From Streptomyces lydicus (GTDB lineage: Bacteria; Actinomycetota; Actinomycetes; Streptomycetales; Streptomycetaceae), in assembly GCF_004125265.1 (NCBI RefSeq), contig NZ_RDTE01000003.1, forward strand, positions 3,038,001 to 3,102,000: DNA of 64,000 nucleotides, written 5' to 3'. This document shows, one piece after another, positions 55,029 to 64,000 of the stretch. Under the pieces are notes generated by a model. That model did not search any database and had not been told where the DNA came from. It was given only the letters and a program-made list of their open reading frames with translations. Numbering within the stretch: position 1 is the first letter of the stretch; every line of letters begins with the position of its first letter. The position numbers and the translations under genes were made by a program.

Positions 55029-58000
55029 CTACTCCCCGCCAAGAACATCGACACGGATGGGAGTTTCGGGATCGATACGGCCATCGCCCACCCTGGTCAT
55101 GAGCTCATCCCATCGGTGGTGCCCACCGAGTACTTGCCCTCCGGGCGAAACAAGGAATCCATCCCCTGGTCCAGCATTGTTGAATGACGCCACAAGCTCA
55201 TCGTTACTCAGGTATTCGTGATACCACTGCGAACTCGGATCGCGGGTACTCTGTCCCTCAGTGTACCGGGAAAGATCACGCGCTGGTTCGTGGTGGCTTG
55301 AGAATTCGTCATCGTCCTCGCAGCCGAACAGACCAAGGGGATCCCGCCAACGTGAGGGGTTCAGTACATAGCTGACCGGATTGGCGGCCGGTCCGAGCCC
55401 GAGCGGGTCCGGGCTGGCATACCGCCCGGTGTCGGGGTCGTAGTGCCGGAAGAAGTTGTAGTGCAGCTCCGTCTCGCGGTCGGCGTACTGCCCGGGGTAG
55501 CGCAGGGGCGTGTACGCGGTGGCGTTGCGGTTCCAGGCTGTGGAGCCCCAGGTGGTGGTGCGGGCTTGCCACGCGAGATCGCCGTCCTCGCTGATGAGCT
55601 CCGTCGGCATACCCGTGAGGTCGGTGGCGATGGCGAAGAAGCGGGTGTCGACTTCGTCCTGGGAGAGGTGCTTGCGTTCGTACTGGGCAAGAGGGGTGTG
55701 TCCCTTGTGGTCCCAGGTGGTGGTGACGCCGGTGGTGCTGGAATGCTCCTCGGCGAGGCGGGTGCCGTCCCAGGTGAACGCCACGGTCTCGGCCGGTGAT
55801 TGACCGTCCGCGGTGAGGCGGCTCTTGGAGGCGCGACGCCCGAGGGCGTCATAGGTGTAGGCCCAGTGGGTGCCGTCGGGGGTGGTGCAGGCCGTGAGGC
55901 GGTCTTCGGCGTCCCATGCATAGCGCCAGGTGTCGGGCTTGGCCGACAGGCGCTTCTTCTGGCGGAGTGTGATGCGGCCTGCGGCGTCGTACTCGTAGCG
56001 GACGCGGCCTGCGAACTCCAGACGGGTGCCGGCGTAGGTGCGGGGGCCGCGGGCCTCGTCGTGGCCGGCCTGGTCGGGCCAAGCGGCCTCGGTCTGGTTT
56101 CCCGCGAGATCGTAGCTGTAGCGCTCGATCCAGTTCTCGGCGCTGACGCCGAGGGGGCGGCCGATCGGGTCGAGGGTGAACTCGCGGCCGGTGCCGAGGC
56201 GTTCGTCGGTGATGGCGGTGAGGTGGCCGTCCGGCCGGTAGCGGTAGGTGCGGGAGGTGAGGGTGCGGCCGGGGGCGGCGGCGGCGCGGGCGACGAGGCG
56301 GCCGGACACGTCCCACACCGAGGTCACCGAAACCGGGGCGTCGGGGGTGCCGAAGGTGCGGGTGGTCTCGCGGCCTGCAGCGTCGTGGGTGAAGGCGAGG
56401 GCGTGGCTGCCGATGTCGACGCCGGTGGTGCGGCCTGCGGCATCGTAGGCGTAGTGGGTGACGGCACCCGTCGGCGTGGTGCGGGAAGTGCGGCGGCCCA
56501 GTTCGTCGTACGTGTGGCGGACGGTGCGGCCGTCGACCGTCTCCGCCAGCACCCGGCCGCGTACGTCGCGTTCATAGGCGACGCGGGAGGTGGCAGTGAC
56601 GGCTTCGAGGAGGCGGCCCTGGGGGTCGTGCCGGTAGCGGGTGACGTATCCGGCAGCCTCCTTGGATGTGATGCGGCCCAGGGAGTCCCGCTCGTAGGTA
56701 ACGCTGTCGCCGGTGGGGGTGATACGGGTGGCGAGGCGCCCCGCGGCATCGTGACCGTAAGTGGAGGTCCGGTTGTCGAAGTCGGATTCGGCGGTGCGGC
56801 GGCCCGCTTCGTCGAAGGTGTAGTCCCAGGTCAGGCCGGCGGGGTCGGTGACCTGGGTGAGGCGCAGCTCGGTGTCGTAGGTGAAGCAGTAAGTGGCGCC
56901 GTCGGGGGTGGTGCGGGAGACGAGTTTGTCGAAGTGCGTGTACGCGTACGCCGAAACGCCGCCCACCTGATCTGTGTGCCGGCGGAGGTTGCCTTCCCCG
57001 TCCCACTCCCAGGTCTCCCGGGCGCCGTCCGCGCCGGTGCGGGTGGCGATCTTGCCTTCGCGGGTCCACTCCAGGTGCGTACGCACTCCGAGTGGGTCGG
57101 TCAGTGCGACTGGGCGCCCGAAGGTATCGCGCTCAACGTGCGCGGTGTGGCCGAGAGGGTCGGTGTACGAGGTCGGCAGGCCGACCCCGTTGTTCGCGTA
57201 GCTCGACCTGGAGCCGTCCGCGGCGATGATCTCGGCGACCGCGCCGGTGAGGTCGTACCCGTACCGTGTGACGGTGCCGTCCGGCGCGGTGTGCTCGGTG
57301 AGGTTGCCCCCCTCGTCGAATGCCTGCCGCCAGACCGAGCCGTCCGGCGTGGTGATCTCCACCGGCAGGTTCAGGCCGTTGTACACGGCGCGGACCGTGG
57401 TGCTGTCAGGCCGGTGAACTGCGGTGAGGTTCTGGGCGTCGTCGTACGCGTAATGGGTGGTGTGGCCCAGCGGGTCCGTCTCGGCGAGGAGGTTGCCGTG
57501 CTCGTCCCACTCACGCCTGACCGTGTTCCCGAGCGGATCGGTCTCGGCGATCACCTGATGCTGGGCGTTGAACCGGTAGACGGTGACGGCACCCTGGGAG
57601 TTGACGTACCGGGTGGTGCGCTGGGCACGGTCGTAGGCGAAGCGGCTGGAGAGGACACCATCCGGGCCGATCGTACGCACGACACGATGCCACTGGTCGT
57701 ACTCGTACCGGAACGTCGAGCCGTTCCGGTCCGTCCACGAGGTCATCCGACCGAAGCTATCGTAACCGAACTCCAGGGCCTTCCCTGAGGAGTTGACCAC
57801 GTGGGTGACGTTGCCGCTGCCGTGGTCGTAGCGGTAGGACTTGATCTCGGCCGGTCCGTCGGAGGTGTCCAGGGCGAGGTAGGAGACGCGGCCGGCCTCG
57901 GTGTGGATACGCACGACGTAGCCGCCGCTGTGGTGGACCGTCGTCGGGGTGCCGTCCTCAAGGCGGGAGAGGGCGATCTCGTTGCCGTTCCGGTCGACGA

Positions 58001-58748
58001 CGCACTGCAGCCAGAACCAGCCCGACCGGGAGGGGGAGTCGGCGAAGACGCGGACGATGCCGGTGCGCCGGTCGGTGATCTCGTACGTGGTCTCGCCGAG
58101 CGCCCCGGTGCCGGCATGGACGAGCGGCAGCCATGCCCCGGTGACGGGATAGGACGCCCCGCCGCTGCCCGCTGTTGGCAGCGACTCATACCGCAGCAAG
58201 GAGCCGTCCTCACGGGCCCAGACGACCCCGTCCTCCGCCACCTCCAGACGTTCGTCCAGCGCAGAGGCCCATGACGGGCCGAAGAACTGCCCGTACCGGT
58301 ACGAGGACAGGTGCGTACGGGAGATCCGCAGCGGCAGAACACCGGGCAGGTCGAGATCGGTCTCCGTCTGCAGCAGCTCGCCGCTGGCGACGTCGACCGG
58401 GTCGTTCTCACAGGGCCGGTCGCCCGTGGGGCGGCCGGTGAGGTGTGGGTCGCTGGTGGAGCCGTTCATCGAGCCCGGCCGCACGTTGGACGGCTTGTCG
58501 CCGCCGCCGGGGCGGCCGCCGCCCGTCGCGTGGGGCGCGTGCGGTATATCCTCCTTGCCACCCTTGAAGAGCTTGTCGAGCTCCGCAGCGTGCTTGGCGT
58601 CGTTCTCCGCGTGGTTGGTGGCGACCTTCTTCAGCCGGTGGCCCGCCCCGTGGTACATGTCCTGCACCGCCTTGCCGGCGTCCTTGCCAAGGGTCTTGCC
58701 CAGCTTCTCGGCGGCGTGTTCCAGCGCCTTGACGATCGGGTTGCTCAT
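55029..58748 (-). CDS. RHS-repeat polymorphic toxin with ParB/Srx-like tip
   Basis: A 1239-aa protein. An N-terminal helical, Lys-rich region (~1-75) and a Gly/Pro linker precede the DUF6531-like domain (PVDVASGELLQTETDLDLPG). Many YD repeats follow (for example YDSFGRMTSWTDRNG), to about 1100, then the RHS end motif RYASPDPLGLGPAANPVSYV. The last ~98 residues after DPLGLF are the variable tip: FLVSPGGQVLGGHHRWDELM resembles the GxHR core of ParB/sulfiredoxin-fold nucleases. The RHS shell is expected to encapsulate and release the tip. The ATG overlaps the upstream WXG100-like gene by four bases. No signal peptide is seen. Confidence 0.87.
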   Translation of the reverse strand: MSNPIVKALEHAAEKLGKTLGKDAGKAVQDMYHGAGHRLKKVATNHAENDAKHAAELDKLFKGGKEDIPHAPHATGGGRPGGGDKPSNVRPGSMNGSTSDPHLTGRPTGDRPCENDPVDVASGELLQTETDLDLPGVLPLRISRTHLSSYRYGQFFGPSWASALDERLEVAEDGVVWAREDGSLLRYESLPTAGSGGASYPVTGAWLPLVHAGTGALGETTYEITDRRTGIVRVFADSPSRSGWFWLQCVVDRNGNEIALSRLEDGTPTTVHHSGGYVVRIHTEAGRVSYLALDTSDGPAEIKSYRYDHGSGNVTHVVNSSGKALEFGYDSFGRMTSWTDRNGSTFRYEYDQWHRVVRTIGPDGVLSSRFAYDRAQRTTRYVNSQGAVTVYRFNAQHQVIAETDPLGNTVRREWDEHGNLLAETDPLGHTTHYAYDDAQNLTAVHRPDSTTVRAVYNGLNLPVEITTPDGSVWRQAFDEGGNLTEHTAPDGTVTRYGYDLTGAVAEIIAADGSRSSYANNGVGLPTSYTDPLGHTAHVERDTFGRPVALTDPLGVRTHLEWTREGKIATRTGADGARETWEWDGEGNLRRHTDQVGGVSAYAYTHFDKLVSRTTPDGATYCFTYDTELRLTQVTDPAGLTWDYTFDEAGRRTAESDFDNRTSTYGHDAAGRLATRITPTGDSVTYERDSLGRITSKEAAGYVTRYRHDPQGRLLEAVTATSRVAYERDVRGRVLAETVDGRTVRHTYDELGRRTSRTTPTGAVTHYAYDAAGRTTGVDIGSHALAFTHDAAGRETTRTFGTPDAPVSVTSVWDVSGRLVARAAAAPGRTLTSRTYRYRPDGHLTAITDERLGTGREFTLDPIGRPLGVSAENWIERYSYDLAGNQTEAAWPDQAGHDEARGPRTYAGTRLEFAGRVRYEYDAAGRITLRQKKRLSAKPDTWRYAWDAEDRLTACTTPDGTHWAYTYDALGRRASKSRLTADGQSPAETVAFTWDGTRLAEEHSSTTGVTTTWDHKGHTPLAQYERKHLSQDEVDTRFFAIATDLTGMPTELISEDGDLAWQARTTTWGSTAWNRNATAYTPLRYPGQYADRETELHYNFFRHYDPDTGRYASPDPLGLGPAANPVSYVLNPSRWRDPLGLFGCEDDDEFSSHHEPARDLSRYTEGQSTRDPSSQWYHEYLSNDELVASFNNAGPGDGFLVSPGGQVLGGHHRWDELMTRVGDGRIDPETPIRVDVLGGE

Positions 58749-59482
58749 ACGAAGCTCGCCCCCGCCGCCTTCGTCCCGAATTCGGCGGCGTGCGATGCCA
58801 CCGTCCGTGCATGGCCGTGCAGCTTCTCCGCGCGCGCGTGCAGCGCCTCCGGATGGATGGAGAAACTCTCCCCAGCACGCCCCTCGCCCCCGCCGCCGGC
58901 GGAGACACCCAGTGCGGACTGGGCAGCCTGGAACACCAGGCCGCCTACCGCCCTGCTGACCGTCTCGACCAGCGGATCGATGGCCGCCTCGATGACCTGG
59001 CCGATGATGTACTGCTCCAACTGCTGCACCAGATAGTCCATGAGCTTTTCGGCGGCCTCGATGACCAGCGCCTCGGCCGCCTCCGCGATCCCCAAGGTGG
59101 CGACCGCGGCGGCCTGATCGGCGACGAACGTGATGGCCAGCACGGTGAGTTCGGCGATCGCCTCCAGCTTCATCGCCTCGATCGTGTCCGCCGAGACATC
59201 CAGTGCGTCGGCCACCACATGGCAGGCGTTGACCAGCTCCGCCATGTGGCCGTCGGACATCTGCCCCCACTTGGCCAGCAGCGCCTCGTACGACACACCC
59301 TGATACACGTCTTCGAGCTGCTTGACTGTGGAGGTGCATTCCTTGTGGGTGTCATCGACCTTCTGCGCGAAATCCCGCACGTGGGAACCGAACTCGCGGA
59401 CCTTGTCCTCATTGATGTCCGGCCAGTTCACCCCGATGAACTGAAGGAACGACACCACCTGACCAGGCAGCTCGATCGCCAT
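58745..59482 (-). CDS. WXG100-superfamily-like protein upstream of the RHS toxin
   Basis: A 245-aa, mostly helical protein. The N-terminus IELPGQVVSFLQFIGVNWPD and the long helices to ~85 resemble the extended WXG100/LXG-type domains carried by actinobacterial secreted toxins. Ala-rich helices ~105-190 follow, then a Gly-rich linker and a second short helical part (HPEALHARAEKLHGHARTVA). It is likely an export partner or adaptor of the RHS protein through a type VII-like route, but no ESX secretion genes are in the window. AAGGGGGG precedes the ATG at 59482. Confidence 0.7.
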   Translation of the reverse strand: MAIELPGQVVSFLQFIGVNWPDINEDKVREFGSHVRDFAQKVDDTHKECTSTVKQLEDVYQGVSYEALLAKWGQMSDGHMAELVNACHVVADALDVSADTIEAMKLEAIAELTVLAITFVADQAAAVATLGIAEAAEALVIEAAEKLMDYLVQQLEQYIIGQVIEAAIDPLVETVSRAVGGLVFQAAQSALGVSAGGGGEGRAGESFSIHPEALHARAEKLHGHARTVASHAAEFGTKAAGASFV

Positions 59483-59683
59483 ACCTGTCCCCCCTTGTTG
59501 AAGCCCCACAGCAGCTCACCAGATGGTGTTCAAGGGGGTGCAAGGGGCGGGCAAAGAAATATTCGAGGCAGGGTCATCAGTGTGTCTTCTGGTGCGGTTG
59601 GCAGCTTCTTTGATCAATTGCCTTGGGCGTGGCCAGGTTCAGTTGGCAGGCGGCGGCCTCGGCGACGAGGCCGGCCAGCAAGG

Positions 59684-60414
59684 GTAGTCGGCGACCGGGT
59701 GGTCGCCGGGGCGGCCGTGTGTGGTCAGGCCGTTCCGCTCGACCACATCGTCTTCGGCCTGACTGACGACGGCGCGCCGGCCGAGCTGAAGGAGCGCATG
59801 GACGGCGCCGTTCCCGACGACTCAGTGACTGTCTTCCCTTTCTCCGGCTCCGGAGATCCGTGGTACTGGGCAGGCATCTACGATGACCTTGCCAGCATCA
59901 AGCCCGGTCTCTTCGTCCTGGACAACGTCATCGGAGCGCTCGCCCCTGGTGAGGACATTGCGTCATCCGTCACCGCGCAGCGCATCGTCAACAGTCTCCG
60001 ACCGATCAGCGATCTCGGCATCCCTACGCTCCTCGTCACCCACACACCCAAGGGGACGGGAGAAGGGATGTGCGTTGCGTCCTCCCCGATCGGAGGCCGC
60101 GCCATGGGCGCTGCCGCCCGTGGCCTCATCGCCCTGCGCAACTCCGGCAAGCAGGGACGGCGGCTCCATACCGCCAGCAACCGAGCCACCGAAGAACTCG
60201 ACATCCCCGTCACCGTACGGCGCGCCAGCGCAGACAACGAGATCCCCGTCTGGGAGCGCATCGAGCCCGGTCTGAAGGCCGTCAGCCTGCCCAAGCCGGG
60301 TCCATGGGATGAAGCCCTCATAGCCCGCATCCTCGAGAACAGCCGCGCGAGACAACCCTCAAGGCCCTGGCCGACAAGTATGAGCAGGCTGTGGACAGGA
60401 AGCCGGGAAGCTGA
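59684..60414 (+). pseudogene. Truncated, frameshifted RecA-fold ATPase (RepA-like)
   Basis: The plus-strand frame from ~59684 contains Walker B PGLFVLDNVIGALAPG, the sensor-like LLVTHTPKG and IGGRAMGAAARGLIALR, as in plasmid/phage RepA-type hexameric helicase ATPases. The N-terminal Walker A half is missing. At about 60347 one base is lost: the frame turns to nonsense, while the next frame reads ETTLKALADKYEQAVDRKPG to a TGA at 60412-60414. It is probably a relic of an integrated plasmid or element. Confidence 0.65.
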
Positions 60415-60417
60415 AGT

Positions 60418-60442
60418 GGCGGCCTGCCCGAAAGGGGCCGCC
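60418..60442. terminator. Hairpin after the ATPase relic
   Basis: GGCGGCC (60418-60424) pairs with GGCCGCC (60436-60442) around an inner CCCGAAAGGG. It directly follows the relic's last stop codon, so it is probably its old terminator. The remaining 225 bp to the methyltransferase stop hold no recognised gene. Confidence 0.6.
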
Positions 60443-60668
60443 CACAGGGCGAGACGACTTACGTACCTACGTGTAGCGGCGAAGAAGCAAGGCGACATGA
60501 GCGGCCGTGGGCCGCTTGGAAGAGTTAGGCGGCTAACCGAAAGCCTTCGCCTTCCACTTGCAGACCTTCGCCGCCGCTCCCCTTTAACTCGCCGTTGCCG
60601 CTCGCCTGGCTCTACCTGCTTCGATCACCCCTCCGCCGCCGCGTTGCGTCGTCAGTCGAGCCCTGCGA

Positions 60669-63600
60669 CTACTCCAGGATGTCCAGCTTGGGGAGGCTGT
60701 CCACGATCTTCATCGTCTCCAGGCTGACCGTGACGATCCGCTTGAGCAGGTCGATGATGTAGCGCGGATCATCGGACCAGTCGTTAGGGTCGTTCACGAT
60801 CCCGCTGGCCTTGTCGACCTTCACCTGGTACCGGTCGATGATCCACTCGATCGCCGAGCGCGCACCGAGCTGGTAGCGATACGCCTCCTCCGGGATGTTG
60901 GAGAGCGTGATGCGCTTGTTGTAGACGATCGTGGACCGAACCGCCTCGCCCGACCTCTTGACGATCTTCATCTTCGTCACCCGGAACAGCTCCGATGGCG
61001 CGGTGTTCGCGCTACCACCGCTGACCTCCTCCACGATCCCGTCGTACGGCGCTACGGTCTCGTAGCCGAGGTGGAGGTCGGCGAGCACTCGGCCGGCTTC
61101 GGCGAAGCCGCGGAAGTCGCGCACCTTCGGGATGCGGGGCAGCGACTTCTTCAGGTCGGCGGCGAACTGGGTTCGGTAGTAGGGGGAGTGGAGCAAGCCG
61201 TAGGTGTAGTAGAAGACGTCGTTCTTGGTGATCGTGTCGTCGGCGTACGTCTTGCGGTAGTCGCGGAGGCACGCGTCGGTGATGTTGTCTACACGCTCGT
61301 AGGCGTCGCCGTCGCTTGTGCCTTCGCTGGATGCGAAGAGGTCATCGCCGGTGCTCAGCTCACGGTAGGCGTAGCGGGGGAAGAACTTGCCGCCGCTACC
61401 TGCCCCCGTGACGTGACGGTCGGGTAGGCAGTCGAGCATCATGACCGAGAACGGCACTGCTGACCCTTCCCCAACGACATAGAAGCCGAGGTTCTCGTGC
61501 TCGGGCGTCGGGAACAGGCGGGGGAGCTGGGAGACGATGTCGTTCAGCTGCGAGTCGAAGTACAGATGCTGCTTCGTGAAGGGCCGGTACGTGGACGTGA
61601 AGAGACGTTGTCCGTCGAAGGCATACCGCCGCCCCTTCGCGATATTCGTCTTGTCCGGCCGGTTCCAGCTGATGTTCTTCGGGTCGTTGTCGATGTACCG
61701 GTCGATGTCGGCTGCTGACGGGGAAGCCAGTGCTGTCTCTTCGCAGTGCGCCTCGAAGCCGCGGACCTGTTCGTTGTAGAAGTCGATCGTCGACTCGACG
61801 TTCTCCGTGAGCTTCGGTCGGGAGAAGTTGTAGACCCAAGAGTCGCGGCCAGTCATGAGGCCGTTGGAGTGGAGGACGAAGACCGACCGCTCCCGCAGAG
61901 CCTTGTCCTTCTCGCCGATGGCCTGGAAGGTAGCGAACCGCTCGTCGCGCTGGTTGATCCAGTCGCCCTCCGGGCTCGGGGAAATCTGCTGCCATTCCAC
62001 CGTATCGAGGGCCTGGCCGGACACGATGCGGAGCTTGTCCTCGCGGTTGAGGTAGTCGCCGATGTCCCGGTAGTGGAGCTGGCAGCCTTCGCCCGTGCCA
62101 GCGGCGGTTCCGCCCTTGACGAGGATCAGGACGGCAACGGTGCTTCGGCTGCCTGAGCCGAAGACCTTGCCGCCCTCCTTACGGGAGAGTTCCCCGGCCG
62201 TGCGCTGGTTGCCGCGCAGGTTGTAGCAGTAGATCGCGTCGAACTCGTTCACCAGGGAGAGGCGTAGTCCGTCGGCGGTGTTGCCATCGATGTAGCCGCC
62301 GTTGGAGACGTAGGCGATGACGCCCTCGTCCTTGATGCGGTCCGAGGCCCAGCGGATGGCGCGGATGTAGGAGTCGTAGAGGGAGTTCTTCAGCGTTGCT
62401 GATGACTTCGCTGCGTAGGTCTGAGCGATCCTTGCGTCCAGAGCTTCGTACTTGACGTTCTGGTTGTCATCGTTCTGGCTGTCCTGCCCCGCCGAGTACG
62501 GCGGGTTGCCGATGATGACGCGGATGTCCTGCGCCTGTTGCTTCCGGACGCGCTCGCTGTTGCCCTCCAGGCCGCCGAAGAGGCGTTCCGCGTGGCCTTC
62601 GGCGAGTTGGAAGGTGTCGGTCAGGACGATGCCCTCGAAGGGCGTGTAGTCGTCCGACTCGCTCATGTCCTCGAAGGCGGCCTCGATGTTGACGGCGGCG
62701 ATGTAGTAGGCGAGCAGCACGATCTCGTTGGCGTGGAGTTCGTGGACGTACTTGCGCAGGATGTCGTCGGGCTTGATGAGGCCGGACTGGAGGAGGCGGA
62801 CGAGGAAGGTACCCGTGCCCGTGAAGGGGTCGAGGATGTGGACGCCTTCGTCGGACAGGGAGGTGCCGAAGTGCTTGGCGAGGGCCTGGTCGGTGGAGCG
62901 GAGGATGAAGTCGACGATCTCGACGGGGGTGTAGACGATGCCGAGGGCATCGGCGGTCTTGGGCAGAGCGGTCTTGAAGAACTTGTCGTACAGCTCGATG
63001 ATGACGCGCTGACGGCCCTCATGGTTGTCGATGCCCTCTGCCCGCTTGCGTACAGAGTCGTAGAAGCCTTGGAGGGTCTTGGCCTCGTCGTCGAGATTCT
63101 GGTCGTCCAGGACATCAAGCATGCGCTGCATGGCCAGGGAGACGGGGTTGCGTTCGGCAAACGCGTAGCCCTTGAAGAGCGCGTCGAAGACGGGCTTGGT
63201 GACGATGTGCTGGGTGAGCATGTCGAGGGCGTCGGTCTCGGTAACACCTGGGTTTATGCTCGCGCGCAGCTCACCGAGGAAGGTCTCGAAGGCAGCCTTC
63301 TTGTCGGGGAGGGCGAGGGCCGCCTCGATCCGGGTCTTGTGGCGTCCAGCGATCTGGGCGATGTCTTTGGCCCAGTCTTCCCAGTACTGGCGCTGGCCGA
63401 CCTTCTTGACGATCTGGGCGTAGATCGCGTCGCGCCAGTCCTCCATATGGAGCGTGGTCTGGACGTACTGGGCCGCGCTCGCCTCACCCTGCCCGTCGCC
63501 GCGACCGCCCCCTTCGCCAGAGATGGACTCGCGGTCGTCCGTGGCGTTGGCAACCATGATGTTGTCGGGGCGGCGGTTGTTCAGGTCGAGCTGGTTGACG

Positions 63601-64000
63601 GTGGCGTTGAAGCGGTCATCGTGGGCGCGCAGAGCTTGGAGGACTTGCCATACGGTGCGGAAGCGGCGGTTGTCGGCCAAGGCCTGCTCTGGGGGCATGC
63701 CGGCGGGGACGGCGACGGGCAAGATGATGTAGCCGTACTTCTTGCCCTCGGCCAGGCGCATGACGCGGCCGACGGACTGGACGACATCGACGACGGAGTT
63801 GCGGGGGTGGAGAAAGAGGACGGCGTCCAGGCTGGGTACGTCGACGCCTTCGGACAGGCAGCGGGCGTTGGAAAGGATGCGGGCCCTGTTTGCTCCGGGG
63901 TCCTGCTTGAGCCAGTCGAGGAGGTCGTTGCGGCGCAGGGTGTTGAAAGTGCCGTCGACGTGGTCGACGTCGCACTGGAGGATCTCTTCGTCGGCGCCGT
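60669..64000 (-). CDS. Helicase-methyltransferase restriction enzyme (type ISP-like), 5' end missing
   Basis: 1110 visible residues, continuing past the right edge. At the cut end are the last motifs of an SF2 helicase: ARILSNARCLSEGVDVPSLD and VVDVVQSVGRVMRL. A helical spacer follows, then an N6-adenine methyltransferase with SAM motif I DPFTGTGTFLVRLL and catalytic IGNPPYSAG. The C-terminal ~450 residues are the probable target-recognition and coupling part. The order helicase-MTase-TRD matches COG4889 proteins and single-chain type ISP enzymes such as LlaBIII. The nuclease and first helicase domain would be outside the window. It is expected to act in phage defence. Stop TAG 60669-60671. 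Confidence 0.85.
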   Translation of the reverse strand, partial: GADEEILQCDVDHVDGTFNTLRRNDLLDWLKQDPGANRARILSNARCLSEGVDVPSLDAVLFLHPRNSVVDVVQSVGRVMRLAEGKKYGYIILPVAVPAGMPPEQALADNRRFRTVWQVLQALRAHDDRFNATVNQLDLNNRRPDNIMVANATDDRESISGEGGGRGDGQGEASAAQYVQTTLHMEDWRDAIYAQIVKKVGQRQYWEDWAKDIAQIAGRHKTRIEAALALPDKKAAFETFLGELRASINPGVTETDALDMLTQHIVTKPVFDALFKGYAFAERNPVSLAMQRMLDVLDDQNLDDEAKTLQGFYDSVRKRAEGIDNHEGRQRVIIELYDKFFKTALPKTADALGIVYTPVEIVDFILRSTDQALAKHFGTSLSDEGVHILDPFTGTGTFLVRLLQSGLIKPDDILRKYVHELHANEIVLLAYYIAAVNIEAAFEDMSESDDYTPFEGIVLTDTFQLAEGHAERLFGGLEGNSERVRKQQAQDIRVIIGNPPYSAGQDSQNDDNQNVKYEALDARIAQTYAAKSSATLKNSLYDSYIRAIRWASDRIKDEGVIAYVSNGGYIDGNTADGLRLSLVNEFDAIYCYNLRGNQRTAGELSRKEGGKVFGSGSRSTVAVLILVKGGTAAGTGEGCQLHYRDIGDYLNREDKLRIVSGQALDTVEWQQISPSPEGDWINQRDERFATFQAIGEKDKALRERSVFVLHSNGLMTGRDSWVYNFSRPKLTENVESTIDFYNEQVRGFEAHCEETALASPSAADIDRYIDNDPKNISWNRPDKTNIAKGRRYAFDGQRLFTSTYRPFTKQHLYFDSQLNDIVSQLPRLFPTPEHENLGFYVVGEGSAVPFSVMMLDCLPDRHVTGAGSGGKFFPRYAYRELSTGDDLFASSEGTSDGDAYERVDNITDACLRDYRKTYADDTITKNDVFYYTYGLLHSPYYRTQFAADLKKSLPRIPKVRDFRGFAEAGRVLADLHLGYETVAPYDGIVEEVSGGSANTAPSELFRVTKMKIVKRSGEAVRSTIVYNKRITLSNIPEEAYRYQLGARSAIEWIIDRYQVKVDKASGIVNDPNDWSDDPRYIIDLLKRIVTVSLETMKIVDSLPKLDILE

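Noticed and set aside
55800..57788. A 662-codon plus-strand frame inside the RHS gene
   Set aside because: It mirrors the YD repeats in antisense (Val/Gly/Ala-rich) and has no ribosome site.
58745..59482. Full ESX/type VII secretion locus
   Set aside because: Only the WXG100-like and RHS genes are present; no EccC ATPase, EccD or mycosin gene is in the window.
60444..60500. TTACGTACCTACGTG near-palindrome as a possible attachment site
   Set aside because: No second copy was noticed in the window and no integrase or tRNA gene is next to it.

Overview
The window is high-GC actinobacterial chromosome. Gene content and order point to Streptomyces: a bldK-type oligopeptide ABC operon, a mycothiol gene (mshB), an actinobacterial three-gene succinate dehydrogenase, SpoIIE-type phosphatases with anti-sigma-type ATPases, and a typical Streptomyces 59-aa SPOR protein. 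Calls rest on reading the sequence and on remembered family motifs; no search was run. No rRNA, tRNA or CRISPR array was recognised.

Positions 1-17,500 are core genome: dapC (lysine/diaminopimelate), a 7Fe ferredoxin, an Rv0428c-like acetyltransferase, a SirB1-like protein, a membrane PP2C phosphatase, a four-gene ABC exporter plus two-component operon, a membrane peptidoglycan-binding protein, a DUF6113-like membrane protein coupled to mshB, and an S9 peptidase. Positions 17,900-35,300 are transport-rich: bldKABCDE on the plus strand converges on a second complete peptide ABC operon on the minus strand. Then come an ABM monooxygenase, typA, and a third, orphan peptide-binding lipoprotein with a large low-complexity insertion.

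Positions 35,700-51,500 hold sdhCAB (the SdhC has a CHSCRH motif that could be a membrane Rieske site), a PAS-PAS?-GAF-PP2C-HATPase regulator with a small HATPase protein, a Nudix hydrolase, the SPOR protein, an APC permease, a GntR/UTRA regulator, a PIG-L deacetylase, a methyltransferase, a lipoprotein beta-carbonic anhydrase and a Uma2 nuclease.

Positions 51,600-64,000 are accessory: an archaeal-type ATPase with a DUF234-like nuclease end, an IS256-type transposase remnant, fragments resembling a VapC toxin start and a SUKH immunity protein, then an intact WXG100-like / RHS polymorphic toxin / candidate immunity module. A frameshifted RecA-fold ATPase relic and a very large helicase-methyltransferase (type ISP-like restriction enzyme), cut by the window edge, follow.

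A recurring structural theme is tandem amplification at or just past gene 3' ends: 23-bp units at 9173-9308, 8-bp units at 39841-39909, 18-bp units at 24216-24287 and 26-bp units at 5232-5283. Strong intercistronic stem-loops flank the bldKB lipoprotein gene.
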